Source: an uncultured Alphaproteobacteria bacterium (GTDB lineage Bacteria > Pseudomonadota > Alphaproteobacteria > HIMB59 > GCA-002718135). Taken from it: DNA of 38,298 nucleotides. The stretch spans positions 1-38,298 of the forward strand of contig CACLBK010000009.1 in assembly GCA_902605135.1 (NCBI GenBank), in the 5' to 3' direction. Position numbers and translations under genes: made by a program. The notes beneath the pieces were generated by a model that was not told where the DNA came from, searched no databases, and was given only the letters and a program-made list of their open reading frames with translations. Every line of letters starts with the position of its first letter. Within the stretch, counting starts at the first letter, position 1. Positions 7,563 through 16,076 of the stretch are shown in pieces.

Positions 7563-9422
7563 ATGGCAGAAAAAACTAAAGAAAATTTAACATTTCAAGC
7601 TGAAGTCAGTAAGCTTTTAGATCTTGTTGCTAATTCCCTTTATAGTGAAAGGGAAATATTTCTAAGAGAACTAATATCTAATTCAGCTGATGCCTGCGAA
7701 AAATTAAGATATCAATCACTTTCCAAAAAAAATCTTTTGAAAGATGAAAAGGATTTAAAAATTAATATCAGAGTTTCAAAAAAGAAAAAAATTATTGAAA
7801 TTGAAGATAATGGAATTGGAATGTCAAAAAATGAACTTATTGATAATTTAGGAACTATAGCGAGATCAGGTACTAGTAAGTTTATTGAAGCAATGAAAAA
7901 TAAAAAAAGCAACGATATTTCTGCAATTGGACAGTTTGGTGTTGGTTTTTATTCCTCATATATGGTTGCAGATAATGTTGAAGTGCTTTCTAAAGATGCA
8001 GAAAATGAAGAAACAAATCTTTGGTCATCTAATGGAAAAGAAAATTATACTATTGAAGAAGCCAAAAAAGATAAAAGAGGCACTTGTATAACTCTAGATA
8101 TCAAGAAAGATGCTGATGAATTTTTGGATTCATTTCGTTTAAGATCAATTATAACAAAATACTCAAATTATATTCCTTTTCCAATTTATCTTAAGGACCT
8201 TGATGATAAAGAAAAAGAAGAAAAAATAAATGAAGGTAGTCCATTATGGCTAAAAGATAAAAAAGATATAAAAGAGGAAGACTATAAGCAATTTTATAAT
8301 AATATTTCATTTAACTTTGATGATCCCTTAAAAACTATCCATTATAACGCTGAGGGTGTAATAAGTTATAAGGCTTTACTTTATTTTCCTACAAATCAAC
8401 CTATGGATTTATTCAATGCTGATAGGAAAAATAAAATAAAATTATATGTTCAAAAAGTTTTTATCACTGATGATTGTGAAGACATAATTCCTAATTGGTT
8501 ACGTTTTATTCCAGGAGTAGTCGACTCACAAGATATTTCTCTCAATATAAGTAGAGAAATGCTTCAAAATAATCCTATTATTACAAAAATAAAAAAAGGT
8601 ATTACAAATAAAATTTTAAGTGAAATTGATAGCTTGGCTAAGAAAGAAAAGGATAAATTTGAGACATTTTGGAATAATTTTGGTCCTGTTCTAAAAGAAG
8701 GGTTATACGAACATAATGATCATCATGAAAAAATCCTACCGCTATTGAGATTTGAAAATTCTTTAAATGATAAAAAAATATCTCTTGAAGAGTACACTAA
8801 ATTAATGGCTAAAGATCAAAAAGAAATTTATTATTTTGCTAATACTGATAAGGATCATATTAAAAACTCCCCTCAATTAGAAGTTTTCACTGATAAAAAG
8901 ATACCAGTTTTGTTTATGGTTGATGCAGTAGATGAGTTTTGGATACAAAATGTAAATAAATTTAAAGATTTAGAATTTAAATCAATAACCAAAGGTAAGG
9001 TTGATGTTTCAAAAGTTGGTGAAAAATCAAGTAAGAAAGACGAAGATAAAAAAGAAGTAGATAGTAAAATCAATGATTTAATCAACATACTTAAAACAGA
9101 GCTTAAAGAGACAATATCTGATGTTATTGTATCTAAGAGATTAACCAAAAGCCCAATTCTGCTTGTTGCTGAAGAAGCTGGTATGGATATAAATATGGAA
9201 AAACTGATGAAAATGCATAATCAAAAAACTCCTGTTTCGAAAAAGATACTTGAAATTAATCCTAACCATCCGATGATTATAAATTTATCACAAAATTTAA
9301 CAAAAATTGACCATAAAAAAGCTTCAAATTTAATTTTAGATCAAGCTAATATATTAGATGGTAACATTCTCTCAAATCCATCAGCTTACTTAGAAAATTT
9401 AACAGAAATTTTTATTAAGTAA
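7563..9422 (+). CDS. htpG: Molecular chaperone HtpG (bacterial Hsp90)
   Basis: ATP-dependent cytoplasmic chaperone acting on late folding intermediates. The full 619 residues match the bacterial length. The N-terminal ATPase domain shows FLRELISNSADACEKLRY (with the ATP-contacting Glu and Asn), IEDNGIGM (adenine-binding Asp) and GQFGVGFYSSYMVAD (lid glycine motif). The middle domain holds SLNISREMLQNNP with the gamma-phosphate-sensing Arg, and the last roughly 110 residues form the dimerisation domain. Transcribed alone; the divergent 101-base region with the SLT lipoprotein must hold its promoter, though I found no convincing heat-shock-type promoter. Its 3' end overlaps serA by eight bases, tail to tail. 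Confidence 0.98.
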   Translation: MAEKTKENLTFQAEVSKLLDLVANSLYSEREIFLRELISNSADACEKLRYQSLSKKNLLKDEKDLKINIRVSKKKKIIEIEDNGIGMSKNELIDNLGTIARSGTSKFIEAMKNKKSNDISAIGQFGVGFYSSYMVADNVEVLSKDAENEETNLWSSNGKENYTIEEAKKDKRGTCITLDIKKDADEFLDSFRLRSIITKYSNYIPFPIYLKDLDDKEKEEKINEGSPLWLKDKKDIKEEDYKQFYNNISFNFDDPLKTIHYNAEGVISYKALLYFPTNQPMDLFNADRKNKIKLYVQKVFITDDCEDIIPNWLRFIPGVVDSQDISLNISREMLQNNPIITKIKKGITNKILSEIDSLAKKEKDKFETFWNNFGPVLKEGLYEHNDHHEKILPLLRFENSLNDKKISLEEYTKLMAKDQKEIYYFANTDKDHIKNSPQLEVFTDKKIPVLFMVDAVDEFWIQNVNKFKDLEFKSITKGKVDVSKVGEKSSKKDEDKKEVDSKINDLINILKTELKETISDVIVSKRLTKSPILLVAEEAGMDINMEKLMKMHNQKTPVSKKILEINPNHPMIINLSQNLTKIDHKKASNLILDQANILDGNILSNPSAYLENLTEIFIK

Positions 9423-10353
9423 CTGAATTTATTATTTTTTTATTATTAAAAAATTCAACAAATTGATTAGCGACCATTTCTGCTACAACTATTTGTGCTT
9501 CATCAGTAGAAGCAGCAATATGTGGAGTTAAAATTATATTATCTAAATTATAAAACCCACTTTCTTCCAAAGGCTCATTTTTAAAAACATCTAATGCAGC
9601 GCCTTGAATTTCTTTTTTTTCTAGAGCATTTTTAAGATCATCTTCATCAACTAAGTTACCTCTAGCAGTATTGATAATGATACAATTTTTTTTCATCATT
9701 GATAAATGATTTTTATTCATAATGGGGTTACCATCTTTACTGGGTTTACAGTGAAATGAAATTATATCTGAATATTTAATAATCTCATCGATAGAACAAG
9801 AATTATATTCAGGAAATCTATCCTTAATTGTTTCAAAATATGAAGAAAATATTGAAACTTTCATTCCCAATACATTTGATATTTCTGCAACTCTTTTGCC
9901 TACATTACCAAAACCTACGATACCAATTTTTTTACCTTTAATTTCATTTCCCTTTAATTTCTTTTTTTCCCAAAGACCCTTATGAGTTGTTTCATTTGCA
10001 GCAGTAATTTTTCTTAGTAATGCAAAAATTAAACCAATTGTATGTTCTGCTGTAGCATTTGTATTGCCTCCTGGAGTATTCATTACAATAATATTTTTAT
10101 TTTTAGCAGCCTCCACATCAACATTATCTACTCCTGCTCCTGCCCTACCTATAATTTTTAAATTTGAAAGAGAATCAATTGTGTCTTTTCGCACTTTAGT
10201 TGCTGAACGAATGATTAAACCATCATAATTATCAATTATTTTTTTTAATTCTTCGGGAGATAAGTTTGTTTTTGTATCAACTGAAATATTATTCTTTGTT
10301 AAAATTTCAGATGCGATACTATCTAGTGGATCTGATATTAGTACTCTAGGCAT
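9415..10353 (-). CDS. serA: D-3-phosphoglycerate dehydrogenase, short form
   Basis: First enzyme of serine synthesis: 3-phosphoglycerate to 3-phosphohydroxypyruvate with NAD+. About 312 residues, so it lacks the C-terminal ACT (and intervening) domains of long SerA and is probably not feedback-inhibited by serine through an ACT domain. Visible elements are the Rossmann loop GIVGFGNVGKRVA, the Arg in INTARGNLVDEDDL, the acidic residue in LDVFKNEPLEESGF and the catalytic His in ILTPHIAASTDEA. I place the start at 10353 (MPRVLISDPLD), where ATGCCTAG overlaps the serC stop by eight bases; the open frame continues eleven codons further up, but inside serC. Last gene of the trpB2-DUF1015-serC-serA run. 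Confidence 0.95.
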   Translation of the reverse strand: MPRVLISDPLDSIASEILTKNNISVDTKTNLSPEELKKIIDNYDGLIIRSATKVRKDTIDSLSNLKIIGRAGAGVDNVDVEAAKNKNIIVMNTPGGNTNATAEHTIGLIFALLRKITAANETTHKGLWEKKKLKGNEIKGKKIGIVGFGNVGKRVAEISNVLGMKVSIFSSYFETIKDRFPEYNSCSIDEIIKYSDIISFHCKPSKDGNPIMNKNHLSMMKKNCIIINTARGNLVDEDDLKNALEKKEIQGAALDVFKNEPLEESGFYNLDNIILTPHIAASTDEAQIVVAEMVANQFVEFFNNKKIINSVT

Positions 10354-11509
10354 GTTTTGATTTAATTTCTGAATAAGCCCAATCAATCCAAGGTAAAACT
10401 AATTCTACATCTGAAGTTTGAACAGTTCCTCCAGCCCATATTCTAAAAGAGGGTGGTGCTTTGGGATATCCATTACAATCAAATCCAACATTATTTTCAG
10501 AAAGTAACTTGCAAATATCGGCCATTACAGCTCTTTGACTACTTTCATCTTTATTAGTAAACCAATCTTCAATAATTTTAAAAGTTATTCCAGTATTTGA
10601 AATATAATTCTCATCTTCAATTTCAGATAAAAAAGTAACCCAATCTCTCTCATTAATCCATTCTCGAATTTTTTGTAAAGAGTTCTGAGATTTGGAGATT
10701 AACGAATTTAAACCTCCTTGAGAAGAAACCCAGTTTAAAGAATCAATAATATCCTCAACGCATATCATGGAAGGTGTATTAATTGTATTACCTTCAAAGA
10801 TACCTTTTATTAATTTTTGTTTTTCAGCTAATCTAAATAATTTTGGAACTGGCCAACTAGGTGTAAAACTTTCTAATCTTTCAACAACGCGTGGAGAAAT
10901 TGCTATCATTCCATGCGCAGCTTCTCCTCCAAGTATTTTTTGCCAAGACCAGGTTATAACATCACATTTATTATAATCTATTGGCATACCAAAGATTGCT
11001 GAAGTAGCATCACAAATAGTTAGACCTTTTCTGTCATCAGGTATCCAATCTCCATTAGGAACTTTGACACCAGAAGTTGTCCCATTCCATGTAAAAATTA
11101 CATCATTATCAAAATTGACTTTGCTAAGGTCAGGTAGTTTGCCATAATCTTCTTCATGAATATTTAAATTATCTAATTTTAATTCACTAATTGCATCTAT
11201 TACCCAATCTTTACCAAAATTTTCCCACGCAAGAATATCAACTCCCGTTTTACCTAATAAGCACCACATAGCTGCCTCTAAAGCACCAGTATTTGATCCA
11301 GGCATTATACCCAATAAATAATCATCAGGTAATTTTAGAATATCTTTCGATTTATCAATTGCTTCTTTTAGTCTTGCTTTACATTCAACAGATCTATGAG
11401 ATCTGCCAGTTAAAGCATTACTCAAAACAGATATATCCCAGCCTGGTCTTTTTGAGGTTGGGCCACTTGAAAAATTTGGATTGTTAGGTTTTGTATTAGG
11501 TTTATTCAT
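10346..11509 (-). CDS. serC: Phosphoserine aminotransferase
   Basis: PLP-dependent class V aminotransferase converting 3-phosphohydroxypyruvate and glutamate to O-phospho-L-serine and 2-oxoglutarate. About 387 residues, the longer alphaproteobacterial type. The N terminus NPNFSSGPTSKRPGW and the PLP-lysine region ITWSWQKILGGEAAHGM are typical, as are the phosphate-contacting GNTINTPSM and the C-terminal SFRIWAGGTV. I chose the start at 11509, where ATGAATAA overlaps the stop of the DUF1015 gene by eight bases; an in-frame ATG six codons earlier has no better ribosome-binding site. It overlaps serA by eight bases in turn, so DUF1015, SerC and SerA are likely made in concert. No serB is in the window. 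Confidence 0.95.
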   Translation of the reverse strand: MNKPNTKPNNPNFSSGPTSKRPGWDISVLSNALTGRSHRSVECKARLKEAIDKSKDILKLPDDYLLGIMPGSNTGALEAAMWCLLGKTGVDILAWENFGKDWVIDAISELKLDNLNIHEEDYGKLPDLSKVNFDNDVIFTWNGTTSGVKVPNGDWIPDDRKGLTICDATSAIFGMPIDYNKCDVITWSWQKILGGEAAHGMIAISPRVVERLESFTPSWPVPKLFRLAEKQKLIKGIFEGNTINTPSMICVEDIIDSLNWVSSQGGLNSLISKSQNSLQKIREWINERDWVTFLSEIEDENYISNTGITFKIIEDWFTNKDESSQRAVMADICKLLSENNVGFDCNGYPKAPPSFRIWAGGTVQTSDVELVLPWIDWAYSEIKSKHA

Positions 11510-12719
11510 ATGCTTTTTCAAACTCATAAACTACTAAGCCATCTAAGGGTTTTGGATCAAACCATGTTGATTTAGGAGGCATAGTCAAATTTTTACTCGC
11601 GACCGTAATAACATCACTTATTGAAGATGGGAAGATAGAAAATGCCACACTATCAGTATTTTCATCAACTTTTTTTTCTAAAGCTGCCAAACCATGACAT
11701 CCAGCAATAAATCTTATTCTTTCATCATTGTTAACATCAGAAATATTTAAATATTTTTTGAAAACGAAATTGTTTAAAATATTAATATCTAGTGTATCAA
11801 TAAAATTATCAGTTTTTAATTCGGTTTTAAAATACAATGAATACCATTTTTTTTCATGATACATTCCAAATTGTTTATTTGATTGAGGTTTGAAAGGGTT
11901 TTTTTCATTTTTTATTTCGAAGTTTTCAGAAAGAATTTCTAAAAACTTTTCTTCACTCAAGCCATTTAAATCTTTAACAACTCTATTATAGTCAAATATT
12001 TTAGCTTCATCACTTGGAAACGCCGCTATCATAAAATCTTCCTGTAAAATATTTTTATTATAATTTAATTCTCCAATAATTTTCATTGCTCCCATTCTAT
12101 GATGTCCATCAGCAATGTAAAAATTATCTACTTCATTGATAAAAACAGAAGATAGCTTTTCAATGAAAGATTTATCAGAAACACACCAAAGTTTATGAAT
12201 AGATTTATCGAAGCTTTCAAAATCATAATTTGGAGTATTTGATATTATAGAGGATAACAAATCTTTTATCTTATTATTTTTTTTATATACTACATAAATA
12301 GGACCAATTTGTGTTTTGATATTCAGCATTTGCTCTGCTCTTTCTCTCATCCTTGTCTCATATATTTTTTCATGTGCTTTAATTTTTTCATCTACAAAAT
12401 CTGAGATTTTAGAAAGAGATAAGAATCCTAGTTGTGTATGGCCTTTAAATTCAATTTGATATATGTAATAAAATAATTCATTATCTTTTTTAATTACATC
12501 ATTTACTTTCATTTCTTTAAAATGCGATTTTGCTTCTAAAAGAGTATCTTCCTCTTTTAATTGCCCAACGGGATTCAAAATTTTTAAATAATTCCAATAA
12601 TTATTTTTTTTAAATATTTCTATATTTTCAATACTTAAATGATCAGTAGAAGGAGCAATTAAATTTTTCGCATCTTCGTTGTAAGGACGTGTTCCTTTAA
12701 AAGGTTTAATTTCAACCAT
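11502..12719 (-). CDS. DUF1015 family protein, linked to serine metabolism
   Basis: A 405-residue cytoplasmic protein of the DUF1015 family. The N terminus (IKPFKGTRPYNEDAKNLIAP) and the invariant motif YIADGHHRMGAM (about residues 201-212) are diagnostic. The DGHHR motif resembles that of ParB/sulfiredoxin-fold free serine kinases, and I recall, without being able to verify it here, that a pyrophosphate-dependent serine kinase activity has been reported for relatives. Family members frequently neighbour serA and serC, as here: it overlaps serC by eight bases and follows trpB2 by 46. An AAAGGTG stretch about eleven bases before the ATG may serve for ribosome binding. A role in making or using O-phosphoserine is the best inference; the reaction is not established from this sequence. 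Confidence 0.85.
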   Translation of the reverse strand: MVEIKPFKGTRPYNEDAKNLIAPSTDHLSIENIEIFKKNNYWNYLKILNPVGQLKEEDTLLEAKSHFKEMKVNDVIKKDNELFYYIYQIEFKGHTQLGFLSLSKISDFVDEKIKAHEKIYETRMRERAEQMLNIKTQIGPIYVVYKKNNKIKDLLSSIISNTPNYDFESFDKSIHKLWCVSDKSFIEKLSSVFINEVDNFYIADGHHRMGAMKIIGELNYNKNILQEDFMIAAFPSDEAKIFDYNRVVKDLNGLSEEKFLEILSENFEIKNEKNPFKPQSNKQFGMYHEKKWYSLYFKTELKTDNFIDTLDINILNNFVFKKYLNISDVNNDERIRFIAGCHGLAALEKKVDENTDSVAFSIFPSSISDVITVASKNLTMPPKSTWFDPKPLDGLVVYEFEKAYE

Positions 12720-12765
12720 AATAAAGAAACACCTTTAATTAAATAAAAAAAAATTTAAACTTAAA

Positions 12766-14130
12766 TTATGCTACTTCTGGTATTTGAGAAATAGATTTAC
12801 CTATTCCATCATCATCAATAACATCATCAGCCATTGAGCCATTTAGATAATCATCATAAGCTGACATATCAAAATATCCATGACCACATAAATTAAAGAG
12901 AATAGTTTTTGACTCACCTTTTTCTTTACATTCTAAAGCTGCGTCAATAGCACCTTTGATTGCATGATTTCCTTCTGGAGCAGGAATAATTCCTTCTTGT
13001 TTTGCAAACGTTAACCCTGCCTCAAAGCAATCTTTTTGACCGTAAGCCTTTGCTCTCATAAGACCTAGCTCATATAAATGACTTAAATGATAAGACATGC
13101 CATGGTATCTTAATCCACCAGAGTGGTTAGCTGGTGGTAAGAAATCAGATCCAAGAGTATGCATTTTAATTAATGGAGTCATTTTTGCCATATCACCATG
13201 GTCATATGCATATTTACCTTTCGTAAATGAAGGACATGATGCAGGCTCACATCCAATAATATCAATTTTTTGACCACCTCTTAATTGTTGTCCTAAAAAT
13301 GGAAACATTAATCCAGAAAGATTACTACCACCACCTGTACAACCTACAATTATATCAGGATAATCACCAGCCATCTCCATTTGCATAATAGCTTCATTAC
13401 CATTTATAGTTTGATGCATTAATACATGACCTAAAACACTTCCAAGTGAGTATTTTGCTTTGCCTCCACTTTTAACTGTTGCTTCTATTGCTTCTGATAT
13501 TGCAATACCTAAGCTACCTGGGTTATCAGGATTTTCTGATAATAGCTTGTTACCAAAATCGGTTAAATTTGATGGACTAGCATGACAGTTAGCCCCAAAA
13601 GTTTGCATCATTAATTTTCTATATGGTTTATGATCAAAGCTAACCTTAACCATAAAAACCTCAATATCTATTCCAAAAATTTGACCTGCATACGCTAGGG
13701 AACTACCCCATTGGCCAGCACCTGTCTCAGTAAAAATTTTACTTATTCCCTCTTCTTTATTAAAAAATGCTTGAGGGACTGCAGTATTTGGTTTGTGACT
13801 TCCAGTAGGACTAACACCTTCATATTTATAATAAATTTTAGCTGGTGTATCTAAAAATTTTTCTAATCTTCTTGCTCGAAATAATGGAGAGGGTCTCCAT
13901 TGTTTATAAACTTCTCTTACTGGGTCAGGTATTTCTATTTCTCTTTCAGTAGAAACCTCCTGCATTATTAGACCCATTGGAAATAAAGGAGCAAAGTCAT
14001 CAGGACCTGCTGGTTGTTTAGTTCCAGGATGTAAGGGAGGTGGTGGTGGACTTGGTAAGTCTGCGTTGATATTATACCAAAACTTTGGGGCTTTATTTTC
14101 TTCAAGTAAGTATTTAATTGAGTCGCTCAT
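12766..14130 (-). CDS. trpB2: TrpB2-type tryptophan synthase beta-like enzyme
   Basis: PLP enzyme of the stand-alone TrpB2 branch, 454 residues, longer than the ~400 of TrpB1 because of an N-terminal extension. The PLP lysine is Lys113 in SPTGSHKPN, the catalytic Glu is Glu135 in TETGAGQWG (TrpB1 has TETGAGQHG-like sequence), and the PLP phosphate loop is GCTGGGSN (263-270). No trpA is adjacent, as expected for TrpB2. Characterised archaeal TrpB2 enzymes have been described as making tryptophan from indole and O-phospho-L-serine; the location here upstream of DUF1015, serC and serA in the same orientation agrees with phosphoserine as co-substrate. It is divergent from a possible 28-residue membrane peptide. 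No clear Shine-Dalgarno precedes the ATG. Confidence 0.93.
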   Translation of the reverse strand: MSDSIKYLLEENKAPKFWYNINADLPSPPPPPLHPGTKQPAGPDDFAPLFPMGLIMQEVSTEREIEIPDPVREVYKQWRPSPLFRARRLEKFLDTPAKIYYKYEGVSPTGSHKPNTAVPQAFFNKEEGISKIFTETGAGQWGSSLAYAGQIFGIDIEVFMVKVSFDHKPYRKLMMQTFGANCHASPSNLTDFGNKLLSENPDNPGSLGIAISEAIEATVKSGGKAKYSLGSVLGHVLMHQTINGNEAIMQMEMAGDYPDIIVGCTGGGSNLSGLMFPFLGQQLRGGQKIDIIGCEPASCPSFTKGKYAYDHGDMAKMTPLIKMHTLGSDFLPPANHSGGLRYHGMSYHLSHLYELGLMRAKAYGQKDCFEAGLTFAKQEGIIPAPEGNHAIKGAIDAALECKEKGESKTILFNLCGHGYFDMSAYDDYLNGSMADDVIDDDGIGKSISQIPEVA

Positions 14131-14174
14131 AATAAGAGTATATTGGACTATAAAAAATTAAATATCAACCATAA

Positions 14175-14261
14175 ATGAAATACTTTAACTTCAAAAATGT
14201 GTCTATTTTTATTGCTGCTTTATTAGTATTATATGTTTTTTACGGATATTTTACTCATTGA
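14175..14261 (+). CDS. Possible 28-residue single-helix membrane peptide
   Basis: A short open frame, ATG at 14175 to TGA at 14259-14261, encodes a basic N terminus (MKYFNFKN) followed by one hydrophobic helix of about 18 residues and a short tail ending in Thr-His. It begins 45 bases upstream of the divergent trpB2 start and overlaps the tail of the DMT transporter gene by 33 bases. The helix-like composition and the otherwise empty gap are the only support; no ribosome-binding site is visible and the AT-rich sequence could produce this by chance. Confidence 0.22.
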   Translation: MKYFNFKNVSIFIAALLVLYVFYGYFTH

Positions 14262-15146
14262 TTTTTTTTGCCCTACAAACAGACCAATAAAAACTAAAAT
14301 AATTCCAATTACAGAACTAAATAGTATTTGTTCAGAAAGGAATATGAATCCCCATATTAAAGCAAAAACAGGAATTAAATAAGCAACATAAGATAAGAAA
14401 ACCGGACCAGATTGTTTAACTATATGATAGCGCATTTGAAATGCTATTGCTGTTGGAAAAACACCTAAATAAATAATAGAAATTAAAGAAATTTCATTAA
14501 TATTATTCTCATAATTGATAAAATCGTAAAATAAAAATGGTAATGATATTATCGCTCCAAACAATGTAGCAAAAGTAGTAATTGAAATAGGACTTAATTT
14601 CTTTAATTTATTATAAGCAGCAATATTTGAAATCATGTAACCAAATGCTGCTATAATCACAAAAATTTTTGCTAAAGTACTAATATAGTTTTCATCTTGA
14701 AAATTAAATTTACTTATATCTAAAATAAATATGATACCTACAAAACCTATAATTATTGATAAAAATTTAACCCAAGTAAACTTATCGTCTGAAGTTAATA
14801 CATGAGACATTAGTAATGTTATTAAGGGACCAACTGACATTAATAACCCTGCAGTAGAAGAGGGAATATATTGTTCAGCCCAACTAATCAGATAGAATGG
14901 TAAAAAATTTCCAGAAATGCCTATAAAAGAAAGAATTAAAACTAATTCGAGATTAAATTTAGGATGTTTGTTATATGAATAATATAAAATAATTAAGAAT
15001 ATTGATGCTATAATCAATCTTAAGGAGGCAATACTTGTAGGAGTAAAACTAGATAGGCAAATTTTAATAACAAAAAAAGAAGATCCCCAAATAGCAGCTA
15101 AAATTATAAGAAGTATTAGATTATTTGATAATAATTTATTTAACAA
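14229..15146 (-). CDS. EamA/DMT-superfamily transporter
   Basis: A 305-residue inner-membrane protein with ten predicted helices in two EamA repeats. The repeat hallmarks are present: AAIWGSSFFVIK near the N terminus and, in the second half, GAIISLPFLFYDF and PVFALIWGFIFLSEQI before the last helices. Members export amino acids or other metabolites; the substrate cannot be predicted. The start appears to be TTG at 15146, three bases past the stop of the 99-residue gene upstream, with no ATG nearby that keeps the first helix. Probably co-transcribed with that gene. Confidence 0.9.
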   Translation of the reverse strand: MLNKLLSNNLILLIILAAIWGSSFFVIKICLSSFTPTSIASLRLIIASIFLIILYYSYNKHPKFNLELVLILSFIGISGNFLPFYLISWAEQYIPSSTAGLLMSVGPLITLLMSHVLTSDDKFTWVKFLSIIIGFVGIIFILDISKFNFQDENYISTLAKIFVIIAAFGYMISNIAAYNKLKKLSPISITTFATLFGAIISLPFLFYDFINYENNINEISLISIIYLGVFPTAIAFQMRYHIVKQSGPVFLSYVAYLIPVFALIWGFIFLSEQILFSSVIGIILVFIGLFVGQKKSMSKISVKNI

Positions 15147-15149
15147 AAA

Positions 15150-15449
15150 TTAGATTTTATTTTTTGGTTGTGGAATTTCAATATTTTCAGAATGTTTCAT
15201 AAATTCATCTCTTCTTCCATCCCAAAGATAATCTGCGTAATCAAATTCTGTAATCATTCTATCGGATCGTTCAAATGTTAGACCGTATTTCCTACAATAA
15301 CTAGCAAATTCTTCAGCATTATCTATCGGTAAATTTTCTACAGTCCATTTTCTAGAACTTCTATCAAACTTGAAACCATTTTTTTTGAACCAATCTCTGT
15401 GGTAATATGAGTCTCTACCAAAAGCTGAAAAAGTTATTTTTTTTGACAT
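15150..15449 (-). CDS. Small conserved-looking soluble protein of unknown function
   Basis: A 99-residue soluble protein. The first 40 residues (ITFSAFGRDSYYHRDWFKKN, then a Gly, Phe, Asp and KWTV) read like a small module in which a residue triggers a turn before an aromatic-rich strand, similar in feel to the 'KALGARWD..KKWY' type module of DUF5710 domains; this is only a resemblance. The remainder is rich in Arg, Asp and aromatic residues (YADYLWDGRRDEFMKH). No membrane segment or signal peptide. It is upstream of, and probably co-transcribed with, the DMT transporter, and divergent from the rhodanese gene across 109 bases. Function unknown. Confidence 0.7.
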   Translation of the reverse strand: MSKKITFSAFGRDSYYHRDWFKKNGFKFDRSSRKWTVENLPIDNAEEFASYCRKYGLTFERSDRMITEFDYADYLWDGRRDEFMKHSENIEIPQPKNKI

Positions 15450-15558
15450 AATATTATGCGCTCATATATGAAAAACTTAGAAATAACAAATTTAATTTTT
15501 AAAATTAATTTTATTTAAAATAGTAGAAATCTAATAGTATTTATAATAAGATAATATT

Positions 15559-15891
15559 ATGGATTTTTATAGTAGTAGTGAAATAACAGTTCATCAGTTA
15601 AATGAACTTAAACAAGATGACAAAAAGATTCAAATTATAGATGTAAGAGAAGATACTGAAAGAGATCATGCCCATATTAAAGGTACAATACACATGAAAC
15701 TTTCAGAAATTGCTAAAAGATACACTGAGTTAGATAAGAAAAAGAATATTTTTGTAATGTGTCATACAGGTACAAGAAGCCAAGCTGTATGTAAATGGCT
15801 TAAAGCACAAGGTTATAATCATTGTGTTAATGTACTTGGCGGAATAGATGCATGGGCTGCATTAATCGATAGAAATATAAGAAGATATTAA
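15559..15891 (+). CDS. Single-domain rhodanese-like sulfurtransferase
   Basis: A 110-residue single rhodanese domain. The conserved IDVREDTERDHAHIKGTIH segment is followed by the active-site loop CHTGTRS (catalytic Cys at about residue 72) and the C-terminal VLGGIDAWA. A six-residue loop of this kind binds and transfers sulfane sulfur (persulfide), so this is a catalytic rather than a dead rhodanese. No signal peptide, so cytoplasmic (GlpE-like). The sulfur acceptor is unknown. It is divergent from the 99-residue gene, and its stop overlaps the convergent small membrane protein by four bases. Confidence 0.92.
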   Translation: MDFYSSSEITVHQLNELKQDDKKIQIIDVREDTERDHAHIKGTIHMKLSEIAKRYTELDKKKNIFVMCHTGTRSQAVCKWLKAQGYNHCVNVLGGIDAWAALIDRNIRRY

Positions 15892-16076
15892 GAAATACTC
15901 TCTAAGTACAAACCTAGAAAAATAATAATTATACTAATTAAAAATAGTATTATCCTGAACAGTATTTCAATGAAAAGATTAAATCTTATTCGTTTTTTTA
16001 TAATTAGTTTATATAGAGGGTTACTAATTGAAAGAGAAGTTAATATTATCCCAATAATAATAATAAACCAATGCAT
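15888..16076 (-). CDS. Small two-helix membrane protein, hypothetical
   Basis: A 62-residue protein with two hydrophobic segments (about 2-25 and 39-60) separated by a basic loop (KLIIKKRIRFN). The hydrophobicity pattern and positive inner loop are consistent with a real membrane protein, but there is no motif. Its ATG shares the six bases ATGCAT with the start codon of the divergent nitroreductase-like gene, and its tail overlaps the rhodanese stop by four bases. There is no room for a conventional promoter outside the neighbouring gene. Confidence 0.5.
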   Translation of the reverse strand: MHWFIIIIGIILTSLSISNPLYKLIIKKRIRFNLFIEILFRIILFLISIIIIFLGLYLESIS

